Assembly: GCA_012744275.1 (NCBI GenBank)
Contig: JAAYIE010000008.1
Location: 20,026 to 84,025 of the forward strand
From: Desulfobulbaceae bacterium
Lineage (GTDB): Bacteria > Desulfobacterota > Desulfobulbia > Desulfobulbales > Desulfobulbaceae
DNA length: 64,000 bases
Direction of reading: 5' to 3'
This document shows positions 18,015-26,494 of this stretch, piece after piece. How positions within the stretch are numbered: the first letter of the stretch is position 1; every line of letters begins with the position of its first letter. The position numbers and the translations under genes were made by a program. A model generated the notes under the pieces. That model searched no databases. It was not told the origin of the DNA and was given only the letters and a program-made list of their open reading frames with translations.

Positions 18015-18350
18015 ATGTCGGCAGACAAGCAAAATCCTACCCAAAAGCCGGCCATGTACCGGAAAATTCGTGAATCCTACCCAGCCATCATCGATCATCT
18101 CGAGGCTTTGGGCCAATCCTTAGCTGAAGCCGGGCCAGTTCCAAGGAAAGAAGGGCACCTTATTCAGCTCGCAGCTGCAGCCGCCATGCAGTCAGAAGGA
18201 TCAGTGCACTCCCATGCCAGAAGGGCATTGGCGGCAGGAGCCACTATTCAGGAAATTGAACACAGCCTTTTGTTGCTTATTTCAGTAATCGGATTTCCCC
18301 GGGTTGCAGCGGCCCTGTCCTGGATCAGTGATGACAGTGTTCGTCCATAA
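18015..18350 (+). CDS. AhpD-like / carboxymuconolactone decarboxylase family protein
   Basis: A 111-residue single-domain protein of the AhpD-like superfamily, whose members include peroxidase partners and decarboxylases. The helical core contains KEGHLIQLAAAAAMQSEGSVHSHARRALAAGATIQEIEHSLLLLISVIGFPRVAAAL. The active-site region usually reads E...CxxC..H. Here the Glu and His are kept but both cysteines are replaced (EGSVHSHARRA), so a disulfide-based peroxidase activity is unlikely. An AGGAG site precedes the ATG. It stands alone between two operons. Confidence 0.82.
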   Translation: MSADKQNPTQKPAMYRKIRESYPAIIDHLEALGQSLAEAGPVPRKEGHLIQLAAAAAMQSEGSVHSHARRALAAGATIQEIEHSLLLLISVIGFPRVAAALSWISDDSVRP

Positions 18351-18507
18351 CTTTTCTATTTGGTTTGCACTGATCGCCATCTCTGACCAACGACCGAATG
18401 CCCGTTTTCCCCATGGTAGGAGTTGACAGACTCGTTTGTCATTTTATAATTTGATTGTTTCTCATCTTTCTTTTTACCTGTATTTGTCTTTCAAACGGAG
18501 TTCAGCT

Positions 18508-18783
18508 ATGCCCATTTACGAGTATGAGTGTAATCAATGTGACAAAACCCTTGAAGTCAGTCAGTCCATTAAGGATGCGCCGTTGAGCACCTGCCCTGAC
18601 TGTGGCCAGCCGGTTCGTAAACTCATTTCCGCATCCTCCTTCCTCCTTAAGGGCGGTGGTTGGTATGCCGACGGCTATACCCATGCCAAGGACAATGCTA
18701 AAACTCCGGCCGATTCCAAGCCGGCACCTCCGCCCTGCCGAGGCGGCTCCGGCTCCTGCGCCCACTGCCCAGCTTCCTCATAA
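18508..18783 (+). CDS. FmdB-type zinc ribbon protein
   Basis: A small regulatory-type zinc ribbon of 91 residues. ATG 18508 follows a GGAG site; the frame upstream is hydrophobic and non-coding in character. The N-terminal 40 residues hold the FmdB signature MPIYEYECNQCDKTLEV with CX2C pairs at about 8/11 and 29/32. A Ser-rich linker (ISASSFLLKGGGWYADGY) follows, typical of the family, then a Lys/Ala/Pro-rich tail ending in a second Cys cluster (CRGGSGSCAHC). Its molecular role is not established. Confidence 0.88.
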   Translation: MPIYEYECNQCDKTLEVSQSIKDAPLSTCPDCGQPVRKLISASSFLLKGGGWYADGYTHAKDNAKTPADSKPAPPPCRGGSGSCAHCPASS

Positions 18784-18854
18784 TCCCGCTTGTTTTGGAA
18801 CAATCGGACAAGCCCTTGCGATTGAGACACGCAACCCTATGGTAGGAGACGCTC

Positions 18855-19547
18855 ATGGACCAGCACCTTGATATACCTGTTCGCTATCAGCGCCAGCCGA
18901 TGTCATTCTTCCTGATTTTATGTGCCATTGCATTGATGTTCTTGGCGACCAGTTGCTCCAGCGCCTACTACAATACCATGGAAAAATTTGGCGTTCACAA
19001 GCGCGACATCATGGTGAACCGGGTAAAAGAGGCGCGGGATGCTCAGACAGAAACCAAGGAGCAGTTCAAGTCAGCCCTGGAGCAGTTTACCGAAGTGGTG
19101 CAGGTCCGTGGCGGTAACTTGGAGGCTCAGTACAAAAAGCTCAACAGCGAGTATGAACGCAGCAAGGGCAAGGCTGACCAGGTCCACCAGCGGATAGACG
19201 CGGTCGAGTCAGTTTCCGAAGCGCTCTTCAGGGAATGGAAAGCCGAATTGAAGCAGTATACCAATGCTTCTCTGCGTCAGGACAGTGAGCGCAAGCTGGA
19301 AAGCACCCGGCGTCAGTACGAACAATTGATTACTGCCATGAAACGGGCTGAGAGCAAGATACAGCCCGTTCTCACAATATTCCACGATCAAGTGCTCTAT
19401 CTCAAGCACAACCTGAACGCCCAGGCCATTGCCTCATTGCAGGGTGAATTGCTCAGTCTGGAGCGCAACGTGGATCAGCTCGTCCGAGAAATGGAGGAGT
19501 CCATCCGCGAGGCCGACCTCTTCATTACCCGCTTGCAGCAGAGCTGA
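18855..19547 (+). CDS. DUF2959 family lipoprotein
   Basis: A probable inner- or outer-membrane lipoprotein of 230 residues, with an AGGAG ribosome site. The N-terminal hydrophobic stretch (about 16-33) ends in the lipobox LATSC, and the mature part begins SSAYYNTMEKFGVHKRDIM, the DUF2959 hallmark. The rest is almost entirely helical, with long Glu/Gln/Lys-rich coiled-coil segments (AQTETKEQFKSALEQFTEVV and ESVSEALFREWKAELKQY). The function is unknown; a scaffold or envelope-stress role is only a guess. Confidence 0.87.
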   Translation: MDQHLDIPVRYQRQPMSFFLILCAIALMFLATSCSSAYYNTMEKFGVHKRDIMVNRVKEARDAQTETKEQFKSALEQFTEVVQVRGGNLEAQYKKLNSEYERSKGKADQVHQRIDAVESVSEALFREWKAELKQYTNASLRQDSERKLESTRRQYEQLITAMKRAESKIQPVLTIFHDQVLYLKHNLNAQAIASLQGELLSLERNVDQLVREMEESIREADLFITRLQQS

Positions 19548-19691
19548 ACCGAGCCGGAATTACTGCACCTGCCAAGCCTAGCCTGACCCAGGCGAAGTCG
19601 CCTTGATACAGACAAACAGGTTTTGTACGCAGTTTGGCGGTAGCAGGCCTTTTTAGCCTGCGCAGTCTCGCTCAAGCCTTTCTCTTATGAC

Positions 19692-20546
19692 ATGGGCCTC
19701 GTGGACGCATCTGCTTTTCAAGTCGTTACCCTGATCACCGACTTTGGCTGGCAGGATAGCTATGTAGGTCAGCTCAAAGGTAAACTTCTGCAGACCTGTG
19801 CACGTATCCTCCCGGTTGATCTTAACCACAGCATTCCACCGTGGGATATTGCCGCTGCTGCCCGTTGCCTTTTTGATAGCTACAGCTTCTTTCCGCGTGG
19901 CACAATCCATTTGATTGTGGTCGATCCAAGGGTCGGCAGCGAACGCAGGCTTCTGGCAGCAGGCGGTGGAGGGCACTTCTTCCTGACCCCGGATAACGGT
20001 ACGCTCAGCTATCTGCTCAACGCCAATCGCATTGAGCTTGCCCATCAACTCGCACTTCCTGCCGATGCCACTGCGACCAGCCATACCTTCCACGGCAGGG
20101 ATATCCTCGCTCCAGCCGCAGGCCGCCTGGCTTGCGGCTGCAGTTTGTCTGAGCTTGGCCACCAGCTGCCCCTACATACACTGGTCAGGCAGCAGGATCT
20201 ATCAAGCGACAACACATTCGAATCGCCTTCCTGTCTGAACGGCAAGGTGCTGTCCGTGGATCGCTTCGGTAATGTTCGCACCAGCTTCCATCCTCTGCGG
20301 GACAATATCTCCTGCAGCCACTTGTCTGCACTTACAATCAAGAATATAGTTGTACGTGAACCGGTAAATTGCTACAGCGAAGCTCGGCCAGCTGCTTTTT
20401 GTTATCTCATTGACAGTGGAGGATATATCGAAATAGCGCTCAACCAAGGCAATGCGGCACAAACTATACCCTGCATGCCGGGTGACCCCATCCAGCTGCA
20501 TCTCAATTCAAATCACACGTTCAGCGAGGTCGCGAAAAAACCATGA
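19692..20546 (+). CDS. SAM hydrolase (S-adenosyl-L-methionine hydroxide adenosyltransferase)
   Basis: A DUF62 enzyme, related to bacterial fluorinase, that splits SAM into adenosine and methionine using water-derived hydroxide. The 284-residue protein shows the family pieces in order: LITDFGWQDSYVGQLKG, DPRVGSERRLLA, FLTPDNGTLSYLL and TFHGRDILAPAAGRLA. These provide the conserved Asp, Arg and His that activate water. The C-terminal beta-barrel domain starts near 175 (GKVLSVDRFGNVRTSF). The stop overlaps the next start (ATGA), so the enzyme is cotranscribed with the CsgG-like lipoprotein gene. Why these two genes are coupled is unclear. Confidence 0.9.
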   Translation: MGLVDASAFQVVTLITDFGWQDSYVGQLKGKLLQTCARILPVDLNHSIPPWDIAAAARCLFDSYSFFPRGTIHLIVVDPRVGSERRLLAAGGGGHFFLTPDNGTLSYLLNANRIELAHQLALPADATATSHTFHGRDILAPAAGRLACGCSLSELGHQLPLHTLVRQQDLSSDNTFESPSCLNGKVLSVDRFGNVRTSFHPLRDNISCSHLSALTIKNIVVREPVNCYSEARPAAFCYLIDSGGYIEIALNQGNAAQTIPCMPGDPIQLHLNSNHTFSEVAKKP

Positions 20547-21343
20547 AACATTTCATCTTGTGTGCTGTGGCAGCCCTGATCGTTGTCACAGGTTGCAGCC
20601 AGGTTAACATGGGCAGCTCCAGTGCAAAAACCGCGGCCACAGGCAGCGCGGGCGGTGCAAGTGCCTCCAATGTCAATGTCAATCTGGAACGCTGCACCTC
20701 CCCCTTCGGCACTCTGGCCGTCAACGAAGATCACACCTCCAATTGGTATTCGTATCTCGGCCAACACGGCCTTCAGTCGACCGTGCCAGTACTCCGTCTT
20801 CTCGCACAGCAGAGTAACTGTTTCGTTGTGGTTGAACGTGGTGCCGGCATGGGCAGTGTCATGCGTGAACGCGAACTGGAAGCAATGGGAGAGCTTAGAA
20901 AAGACAGTAGCTTTGGCAAAGGCCAGCTGGTATCTGCCGATTACACAGTTACGCCGACGCTGATTTTCCAATCAGACAATCTAGGTGGAATCGGAGGCGC
21001 GGTTGGCGGTCTGCTCGGTTCGGTTGGCGCCATGATCGGCAGCAATATTCAAACCAAGGGGGCGCAAAGCATGCTGGCCCTGGTCGATAACCGCTCCGGC
21101 GTACAGGTAGCAGTGGCTGAGGGCAGCGGCAGCTCCATGGATGTTGGTGGAATTATGGGCCTTTTAGGAAGCAGTGCCGGTGGCGGTCTGGGCGCCTACA
21201 AGAATACACCCCAGGGTAAGGTGGTGGTTGCAGCGATGACCGATGCGTTCAACAATCTGGTAGTGGCTGCCAAAAATTACCAGGCGCAGGAAGCGACCGG
21301 CCCCAAAGGTATGGGTACCGGGGGTAAACTTAAGGTAAATTAA
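20543..21343 (+). CDS. CsgG/HfaB-like lipoprotein
   Basis: A 266-residue lipoprotein with signal peptide and lipobox VVTGC (Cys18). The mature part has a Gly/Ser/Ala-rich linker and then a CsgG-like domain: VPVLRLLAQQSNCFVVVERGAGMGSVMRERELE (LxxALxxSxRFxVVER-like), SADYTVTPTLIF and GIGGAVGGLLGS. In curli systems CsgG forms an outer-membrane export pore, but no curli genes are here. Many such orphans are of unknown function. The second half is unusually Gly-rich (GSGSSMDVGGIMGLLGSSAGGGLGAY). It overlaps the SAM hydrolase gene by four bases. Confidence 0.85.
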   Translation: MKHFILCAVAALIVVTGCSQVNMGSSSAKTAATGSAGGASASNVNVNLERCTSPFGTLAVNEDHTSNWYSYLGQHGLQSTVPVLRLLAQQSNCFVVVERGAGMGSVMRERELEAMGELRKDSSFGKGQLVSADYTVTPTLIFQSDNLGGIGGAVGGLLGSVGAMIGSNIQTKGAQSMLALVDNRSGVQVAVAEGSGSSMDVGGIMGLLGSSAGGGLGAYKNTPQGKVVVAAMTDAFNNLVVAAKNYQAQEATGPKGMGTGGKLKVN

Positions 21344-21436
21344 CCTTTCGCGCTGGTTGAGGCGGTGTGGGTCGGGCTCCCTTTCTCCCTGATACTCCGG
21401 CGCAAATCGCGCAACACTAAAGATAAGGAGGTGGAT

Positions 21437-21724
21437 ATGGCGGTTAAGGTTCTCATCAAGCGAAGGGTAAGCGCAGAGAAGAACAAAGAGCTGGACATCC
21501 TGTTGCGGCAGTTACGTGCGCACACCCTCAACCAGAAGGGATATATCTCCGGCGAAACCTTTGCCCGGATGGATCAAGAGGGTACCAATCTGGTTATCAG
21601 TACCTGGCAGACCCTTGATGACTGGCGCAACTGGTGGTTCAGCCCCGAACGCAAGGTTTTGCAGGATCAAATTGACGCCCTGTTGGGGGCGCCGACCGAA
21701 TATGAAGTCTTCGAAAACGTCTGA
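21437..21724 (+). CDS. ABM-domain (antibiotic biosynthesis monooxygenase-like) protein
   Basis: A 95-residue ferredoxin-like-fold protein. ATG 21437 is chosen because it follows an ideal AAGGAGGT ribosome site. The sequence MAVKVLIKRRVSAEKNKELDILL ... GYISGETFARMDQEGTNLVISTWQTLDDWRNWWFSPERK has the ABM pattern. Members include heme-degrading and quinol monooxygenases as well as proteins without a known substrate, and nothing here separates these. It is followed by a strong terminator, so it is probably a one-gene unit. Confidence 0.85.
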   Translation: MAVKVLIKRRVSAEKNKELDILLRQLRAHTLNQKGYISGETFARMDQEGTNLVISTWQTLDDWRNWWFSPERKVLQDQIDALLGAPTEYEVFENV

Positions 21725-21745
21725 TCTGATTCATTTTCCCTGCAA

Positions 21746-21796
21746 ACAAAATCTGTCCAGCTGCGGCTGAATTCGGCGCAGCTGGACAGATTTTGT
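21746..21796. terminator. Long perfect bidirectional terminator
   Basis: Arms 21746-21765 and 21777-21796 are perfectly complementary over 20 bases with an 11-base loop. The outer four base pairs are A/T, giving T-rich 3' ends on both strands. It separates the convergent ABM gene and dnaE, and lies directly beside repeat copy C. Confidence 0.9.
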
Positions 21797-21800
21797 CATC

Positions 21801-21914
21801 CTCCAATTCCACGTCAAAGCACTCTTTAGGTTGGCATTACAGATACTTTTCAGCGTGCAAAGGAAACGCCTGCGTCGTATTTGCCGTGCATTCTTGAGCT
21901 AAAATTAAAATTAC
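21801..21914 (-). repeat. Dispersed intergenic repeat, copy C
   Basis: Read on the minus strand, this matches copies A and B: AGCTCAA near its left end, GGCAAATACGACGCAGGCGT in the middle, and TGCCAACCTAAAG...TTTGACGTGGAATTGGA at the right end. It is slightly shorter than A and B, through loss of part of the left half. Its far end touches the dnaE stop codon. Confidence 0.7.
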
Positions 21915-24900
21915 CCCGGTATTGGAGTTCTCTTGCCCCCTCCGTTCCCCTTTTTCCAGGCCCCGCCATTAGCCCAGCTATTTCTCCTGGGAGCAGCTTC
22001 CGGCTCCCGCATGCGCAACCCAACCGAAGCTTCACCATATTGCTCCCGAATAGTGCGCAGCAAACCACGGTTGGGCCGCACTCCCATATCACTGTGGGCG
22101 ACAATGTCCACCTCGCCCCGCTGTGGAAACCCCAGGGTGATCTGCACAGCAACAGTGCCATGGTGCTGAAAAAATAGCTCCTTCAAATTCGCCAGGTGTT
22201 GACGCGAGAGGGACTCTGCAGCAACTTTCACCAAAACCTGTTCGCAGCAATTCTCAAGGGAATCTGCCAAGGTTCTGATCTCCTCGGCAGTTAATTTTGG
22301 CCCACGCTCAGCCTGCTCCACCGTGGCCGTCACGACCAGGGGCTGATCACTGGTGAGCAGCGAATCGTACTGCGCAAACACAGAGGGAAAAACCACCAGC
22401 TCAACACTGCTCTCCATGTCTTCCAAAACGGCGAAAGCCATGCGCTCGCCCTTTTTAGTCTTATGCTCACGGTAACTGGTGACAAGCCCGCCAACCCGAA
22501 CCACCTGCCCTTCGCGCAGACTGGCAAGTGACGCAATATCACAACCGGTTATCAGCCCCAGTTCTGCGGCAACCGACTCAAGTGGATGTCCGGTCAGGTA
22601 AAAACCCACAGTCTCTTTTTCAAAGGCAAGCCGCTGCAATTCCGGCCATGTATCTACTGGCGGCACCTCCACTTCAGCGGTCTCTGTTTCCTGCATGGAA
22701 GCCGGTCCCAGGGCAAAAAGGCTCATCTGTCCGCTGAGACGGTCGCGCAGGAGTGCCTTTGCGCGCTCCAGACTCAGATCCAGCATGGCCATGAGTTGGG
22801 CGCGGTGGATGTTGAGGGAATCAAAGGCACCGACCTTGATCAAACTCTCGATCACCTTACGATTCACTTTGGTACCATCGATCCGTGCACAAAAATCCGT
22901 AAGTGAACGAAACTCACCATTGGCTGCACGCTCATCAATAATGGAATCCAGGGCAGCGCCGCCCACATTTTTAATGGCTGCCATACCGAAACGGATATCG
23001 TTGTTGTGCACCGTGAAGTCCCGATACGATGCGTTGATGTCAGGGGGCAGGACTTCAAGGCGCATCTGCCGGCATTCCTGGATATATTTCACCACCTTAT
23101 CGGTGTTATCCACATCACAGGACAAAAGAGCTGCCATAAACTGCGCCGGATAATGCGCCTTAAGATACGCAGTCTGATAGGCCACCAGCGCATAACCGGC
23201 CGAATGTGACTTATTGAAGCCATATCCGGCAAATTTCTCCATCAGATCAAAAACATACCCCGCGCGCTCGGCATCAATACCACGGTTGTCCGCCCCGGCC
23301 ATGAATTTGCCCCGTTCCTGGGCCATCAAGTCCGCCTTCTTTTTGCCCATGCCTCGGCGAAGAATATCAGCATCACCCAGGCTGTAGCCGGCCAGGATAT
23401 TGGAAATTTTCATGACCTGTTCCTGGTAGACGATAACTCCGTAGGTCTCCTCCAACACCTCCCTGATTTCGGGCAGAGGGTAATCCGGTTGCCTGCGTCC
23501 ATGCTTGGTTTCAACAAAATCGTCCACCATACCGGAGTCCAGTGGTCCTGGCCGGTACAATGCCACCAGGGCGATCAGATCTGTGAACTGCTCAGGCTGC
23601 AACCGCTTAACCAGGTTGCGCATACCGTCGCTTTCCAGTTGAAAAATGCCCAGGCAATCACCCCGGGAAAGCAGGGCATAGGTCTTGGCATCGTCCATGG
23701 GTAGCTTGTTCAGGTCGATTCTGTGGCCAATATCCTCCCTGATCATCTTTAAGGCCTTGTCGATCATGGTCAGGGTCTTGAGACCAAGAAAATCGAACTT
23801 GATCAAACCGACCTTTTCCACATAGTTCATGGCATACTGGGTCAGGATTTCTTTGCCAGAGCCTTCCTTGTCTGACTTTACGCATACCGGCAAAAATTCG
23901 ACCATGGGTCTGGGTGAAATCACCACCCCGGCCGCATGGATGGATTTGTGTCGCGACAAACCCTCCAGGCGCAGGGACACATGGATCAGCTCATGAATAT
24001 GAGTATCCTGCATGGCCCCCTTCAGCCGGGGTTCCTGTTCCAGGGCCTGGCTCAGGGTAGTGCCCAGCTTTTCCGGCACAAGCTTGGCGATTTTATCCAC
24101 CTCAGGGAGTGGAATATCAAGTGCGCGGCCCACATCGCGCACCACAGCCCTGGCCTTCATGGAACCGTAGGTCACAATTTGGGCCACATAGTCGTCACCT
24201 CCGTAGCGCCTGCGCACATAGTCCATGACCTCGTCGCGTCGGTCACGGCAGAAATCCACGTCAAAATCCGGCATGGATTTACGCTCGACATTCAAAAAAC
24301 GTTCAAAAATAAGACCATAGGGTATGGGATCAATATCGGTGATGCCCATGCAGTAGGCGGCCAGACTGCCGGCACCAGATCCGCGTCCAGGCCCAACCGG
24401 TATTTCCCTGTCCTTGGCCCAGTTGATAAAGTCAGCCACAATGAGGAAATAACCAGAAAATCCCATTTTCTGGATGACACCGATCTCAATCTCCAGTCGG
24501 TCATGGTAAATCCCTTCCAGCTCAGAACCCACCTCCTGCATCTCGGCCAGATCATTGAGCCGCTTTTTCAGTCCCTGTCGGCAGGCCTCAGCAAAGTCGC
24601 CTTCCAGGGTATGACCTTCCTGCACCGGATAGGCTGGGAAGTAGTGCTGGTCAAAGGAAAGTTCGAGATTGCAGCGCTCGGCAATCTCGCAGGTGTTGCT
24701 TACCGCCTGTTTACAGTAGTCGAATTCGCGCAGCATTTCCTCACCCGACTTCACATAGAGCCTGTCTGTGGGAAAGCGAAAACAGGTCGGATCGTTGACG
24801 GTTTTGCCAGACTGGATAGCCAGCAGCACCGCGTGGGCATGCGCATCTTCGGCCCGCAGGTAATGGCAATCATTAGTTGCCACCAGCTCAATGCCCAGTT

Positions 24901-25483
24901 CGTCTGCCAGGCTCAGCATGCCCTGGTTAGCCACAGTCTGTTCCGGTATCCCGTTTTCCTGAATCTCAAGATAAAAACGGTCACCAAAAACACGTTTCAC
25001 CTCCCTGGCTCGTCTGCGTGCACCCGCCATATCACCATGAACGCAGCGCCAGGCCAACTCGCCCTGCAGACAGGCGCTGAGGATAATCAGTCCTTCATTG
25101 TGGGCAAAAAGCGTGGGCCAGTCAATGCGCGGTCTCCGGTAGAAACCACGGGTTTGCGCCAGCGAGGCCAGCTTCATCAAATTGCCATAGCCAGTACTGT
25201 TCATGGCCAGGGCAACCAGATGAAAGTTACGACCAGCTTCTGCCCCGCGCTGCTCCATGTTTTTTTCAGCCAGGTAGAATTCGCAACCGATAATCGGCTT
25301 CACTCCAGCGGCCTTGGCCTTCTCATACAACTCCAGGGCTCCGTACATGGCACCGTGGTCGGTTATGGCCACGGCATCCATATTCAGCTCCTGCGTGTAG
25401 CTGATCAGTTCGGGGATGCGGATAGCGCCATCGAGAAAGGAATATTGGGTATGCAGATGCAGATGGACAAAAGGAGCACTCAT
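21911..25483 (-). CDS. dnaE: DNA polymerase III alpha subunit
   Basis: The replicative DNA polymerase of the chromosome. The 1190-residue protein opens with the PHP domain (HLHLHTQYSFLDGAIRI, then AVAITDHGAMYGA). The polymerase active site is in PDFDVDFCRDRRDEVMDYV near 395-415, preceded by GPGRGSGAGSLAAYCMGITDIDP. RRGMGKKKADLM and KFAGYGFNKSHSAGYALVAYQTAYLKAHYP are the finger-domain signatures. An OB domain (about 990-1070, VRVGGLVTSYREHKTKKGERMAFAVLED) completes the core. Length and architecture are standard for proteobacterial DnaE1. It is alone on its strand here. Confidence 0.97.
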   Translation of the reverse strand: MSAPFVHLHLHTQYSFLDGAIRIPELISYTQELNMDAVAITDHGAMYGALELYEKAKAAGVKPIIGCEFYLAEKNMEQRGAEAGRNFHLVALAMNSTGYGNLMKLASLAQTRGFYRRPRIDWPTLFAHNEGLIILSACLQGELAWRCVHGDMAGARRRAREVKRVFGDRFYLEIQENGIPEQTVANQGMLSLADELGIELVATNDCHYLRAEDAHAHAVLLAIQSGKTVNDPTCFRFPTDRLYVKSGEEMLREFDYCKQAVSNTCEIAERCNLELSFDQHYFPAYPVQEGHTLEGDFAEACRQGLKKRLNDLAEMQEVGSELEGIYHDRLEIEIGVIQKMGFSGYFLIVADFINWAKDREIPVGPGRGSGAGSLAAYCMGITDIDPIPYGLIFERFLNVERKSMPDFDVDFCRDRRDEVMDYVRRRYGGDDYVAQIVTYGSMKARAVVRDVGRALDIPLPEVDKIAKLVPEKLGTTLSQALEQEPRLKGAMQDTHIHELIHVSLRLEGLSRHKSIHAAGVVISPRPMVEFLPVCVKSDKEGSGKEILTQYAMNYVEKVGLIKFDFLGLKTLTMIDKALKMIREDIGHRIDLNKLPMDDAKTYALLSRGDCLGIFQLESDGMRNLVKRLQPEQFTDLIALVALYRPGPLDSGMVDDFVETKHGRRQPDYPLPEIREVLEETYGVIVYQEQVMKISNILAGYSLGDADILRRGMGKKKADLMAQERGKFMAGADNRGIDAERAGYVFDLMEKFAGYGFNKSHSAGYALVAYQTAYLKAHYPAQFMAALLSCDVDNTDKVVKYIQECRQMRLEVLPPDINASYRDFTVHNNDIRFGMAAIKNVGGAALDSIIDERAANGEFRSLTDFCARIDGTKVNRKVIESLIKVGAFDSLNIHRAQLMAMLDLSLERAKALLRDRLSGQMSLFALGPASMQETETAEVEVPPVDTWPELQRLAFEKETVGFYLTGHPLESVAAELGLITGCDIASLASLREGQVVRVGGLVTSYREHKTKKGERMAFAVLEDMESSVELVVFPSVFAQYDSLLTSDQPLVVTATVEQAERGPKLTAEEIRTLADSLENCCEQVLVKVAAESLSRQHLANLKELFFQHHGTVAVQITLGFPQRGEVDIVAHSDMGVRPNRGLLRTIREQYGEASVGLRMREPEAAPRRNSWANGGAWKKGNGGGKRTPIPG

Positions 25484-25584
25484 GGAAAACTCACTGGATG
25501 AACTTCAAAAAAAATATGCCTGTGGGTATAAGCTATGCTGTTGCCAGCATACCCTATCGAGGGCATGTCGAAACAGAAAAGATG

Positions 25585-25621
25585 AAAAAAGCGCCGCCAC
25601 CAGAAACCTGGGGGACGGCGC
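25585..25621 (-). terminator. Terminator of the molybdo-oxidoreductase operon
   Basis: On the minus strand, GCGCCG (complement of 25616-25621) pairs with CGGCGC (complement of 25591-25596), followed at once by six T (complement of 25585-25590). It lies about 30 bases past the ferredoxin-subunit stop codon and is a classic intrinsic terminator. Confidence 0.85.
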
Positions 25622-25651
25622 TCATTGGAAACGCTCAATCAAGAGAAAATT

Positions 25652-26464
25652 TTATTTGCTGTCTTCACCCTCAGATGAGAGCGATTTGGCAACCAGGGCC
25701 CCTGCCAGACCAAGCAGCCCTACCTCCTTGATTTGCTGTTTAGCAGTGAGGCGCATGGCCTCAAGGGCGGCACGGCGCGTAACGACCTTCGGCATTTCCT
25801 TGGGTGCGGAGGTGGTCATCAACAGTTCCATGTCCGCCTTTTTAGAGCCATAGTACATACCGTTGGGACCGATCTGCACGGCAGGCGAGGTCAGGCCAAC
25901 CGCGCCCTTCTTCACATACTGGGAAATCTCGCTTGCCGGGTCATCCAGATCACCAAAAATACGCGCCCTGGCCAAGCAGGTCTGCACACAGGCAGGCTCC
26001 AGCCCTTCGGCCACCCTGGGCATGCAGTAGGTGCATTTATCCGCCTTGCCTAAACAGGTTTCATCGGCCAGTTCGGTATTGATGTAGCGAGCATGATAGG
26101 GGCAGGCAGTGGCACAGGCGCCGCAGCCGATGCAGCGTTCGTAGTCGATCTGCACCGTGCCGTTGAAGGGGTCCTTCCAGGTGGCGGCCACTTCCATGGT
26201 CTTGGTTTCCCCGGTTTTCGCATCCTGCATGGTCATCCTCACCTTTTCAACCGGGCAAACCGGTACACAAGTCGGGGTTTCGCAGTGGTTGCACAAGCCG
26301 GGGTAGTAGGTGTAAGCAAGGCCCTGGGAGGTTTGTGCCGGGCCCAGCCGGTGTACCCAGTTGCGGTCATACTTGGTGGGCACTTCCCATTCTGCCTTGC
26401 ATGAAATAACGCAAGCGTGACAACCCACGCAGCGGTCTATATCGATCACCATGCCATAGCGCAT
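25652..26464 (-). CDS. Four-cluster ferredoxin subunit of a molybdopterin oxidoreductase
   Basis: The electron-transfer (beta) subunit of a DMSO-reductase-family enzyme. Four Cys groups, each for one [4Fe-4S] cluster, are visible: CVGCHACVISC (about 12-22), CNHCETPTCVPVCP (about 58-71), CIGCGACATACP (about 110-121), and CTYC with a distant CVQTC (about 143-163). This is the DmsB/PsrB/TtrB arrangement. There is no signal peptide, as expected for a subunit co-exported with a Tat-bearing partner. The C-terminal 60 residues (RRAALEAMRLTAKQQ...) are an extension of unknown role. It is the last gene of the operon. Confidence 0.92.
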   Translation of the reverse strand: MRYGMVIDIDRCVGCHACVISCKAEWEVPTKYDRNWVHRLGPAQTSQGLAYTYYPGLCNHCETPTCVPVCPVEKVRMTMQDAKTGETKTMEVAATWKDPFNGTVQIDYERCIGCGACATACPYHARYINTELADETCLGKADKCTYCMPRVAEGLEPACVQTCLARARIFGDLDDPASEISQYVKKGAVGLTSPAVQIGPNGMYYGSKKADMELLMTTSAPKEMPKVVTRRAALEAMRLTAKQQIKEVGLLGLAGALVAKSLSSEGEDSK

Positions 26465-26494
26465 AGTCTAATCCTCCTGTTGGCGGTTGGGGCT

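Noticed and set aside
23936..25501. A 521-codon plus-strand open frame antisense to dnaE
   Set aside because: It runs fully opposite a complete, well-conserved DNA polymerase gene. Its translation has no recognisable domain and is rich in His and Gln, as expected from antisense codon bias.
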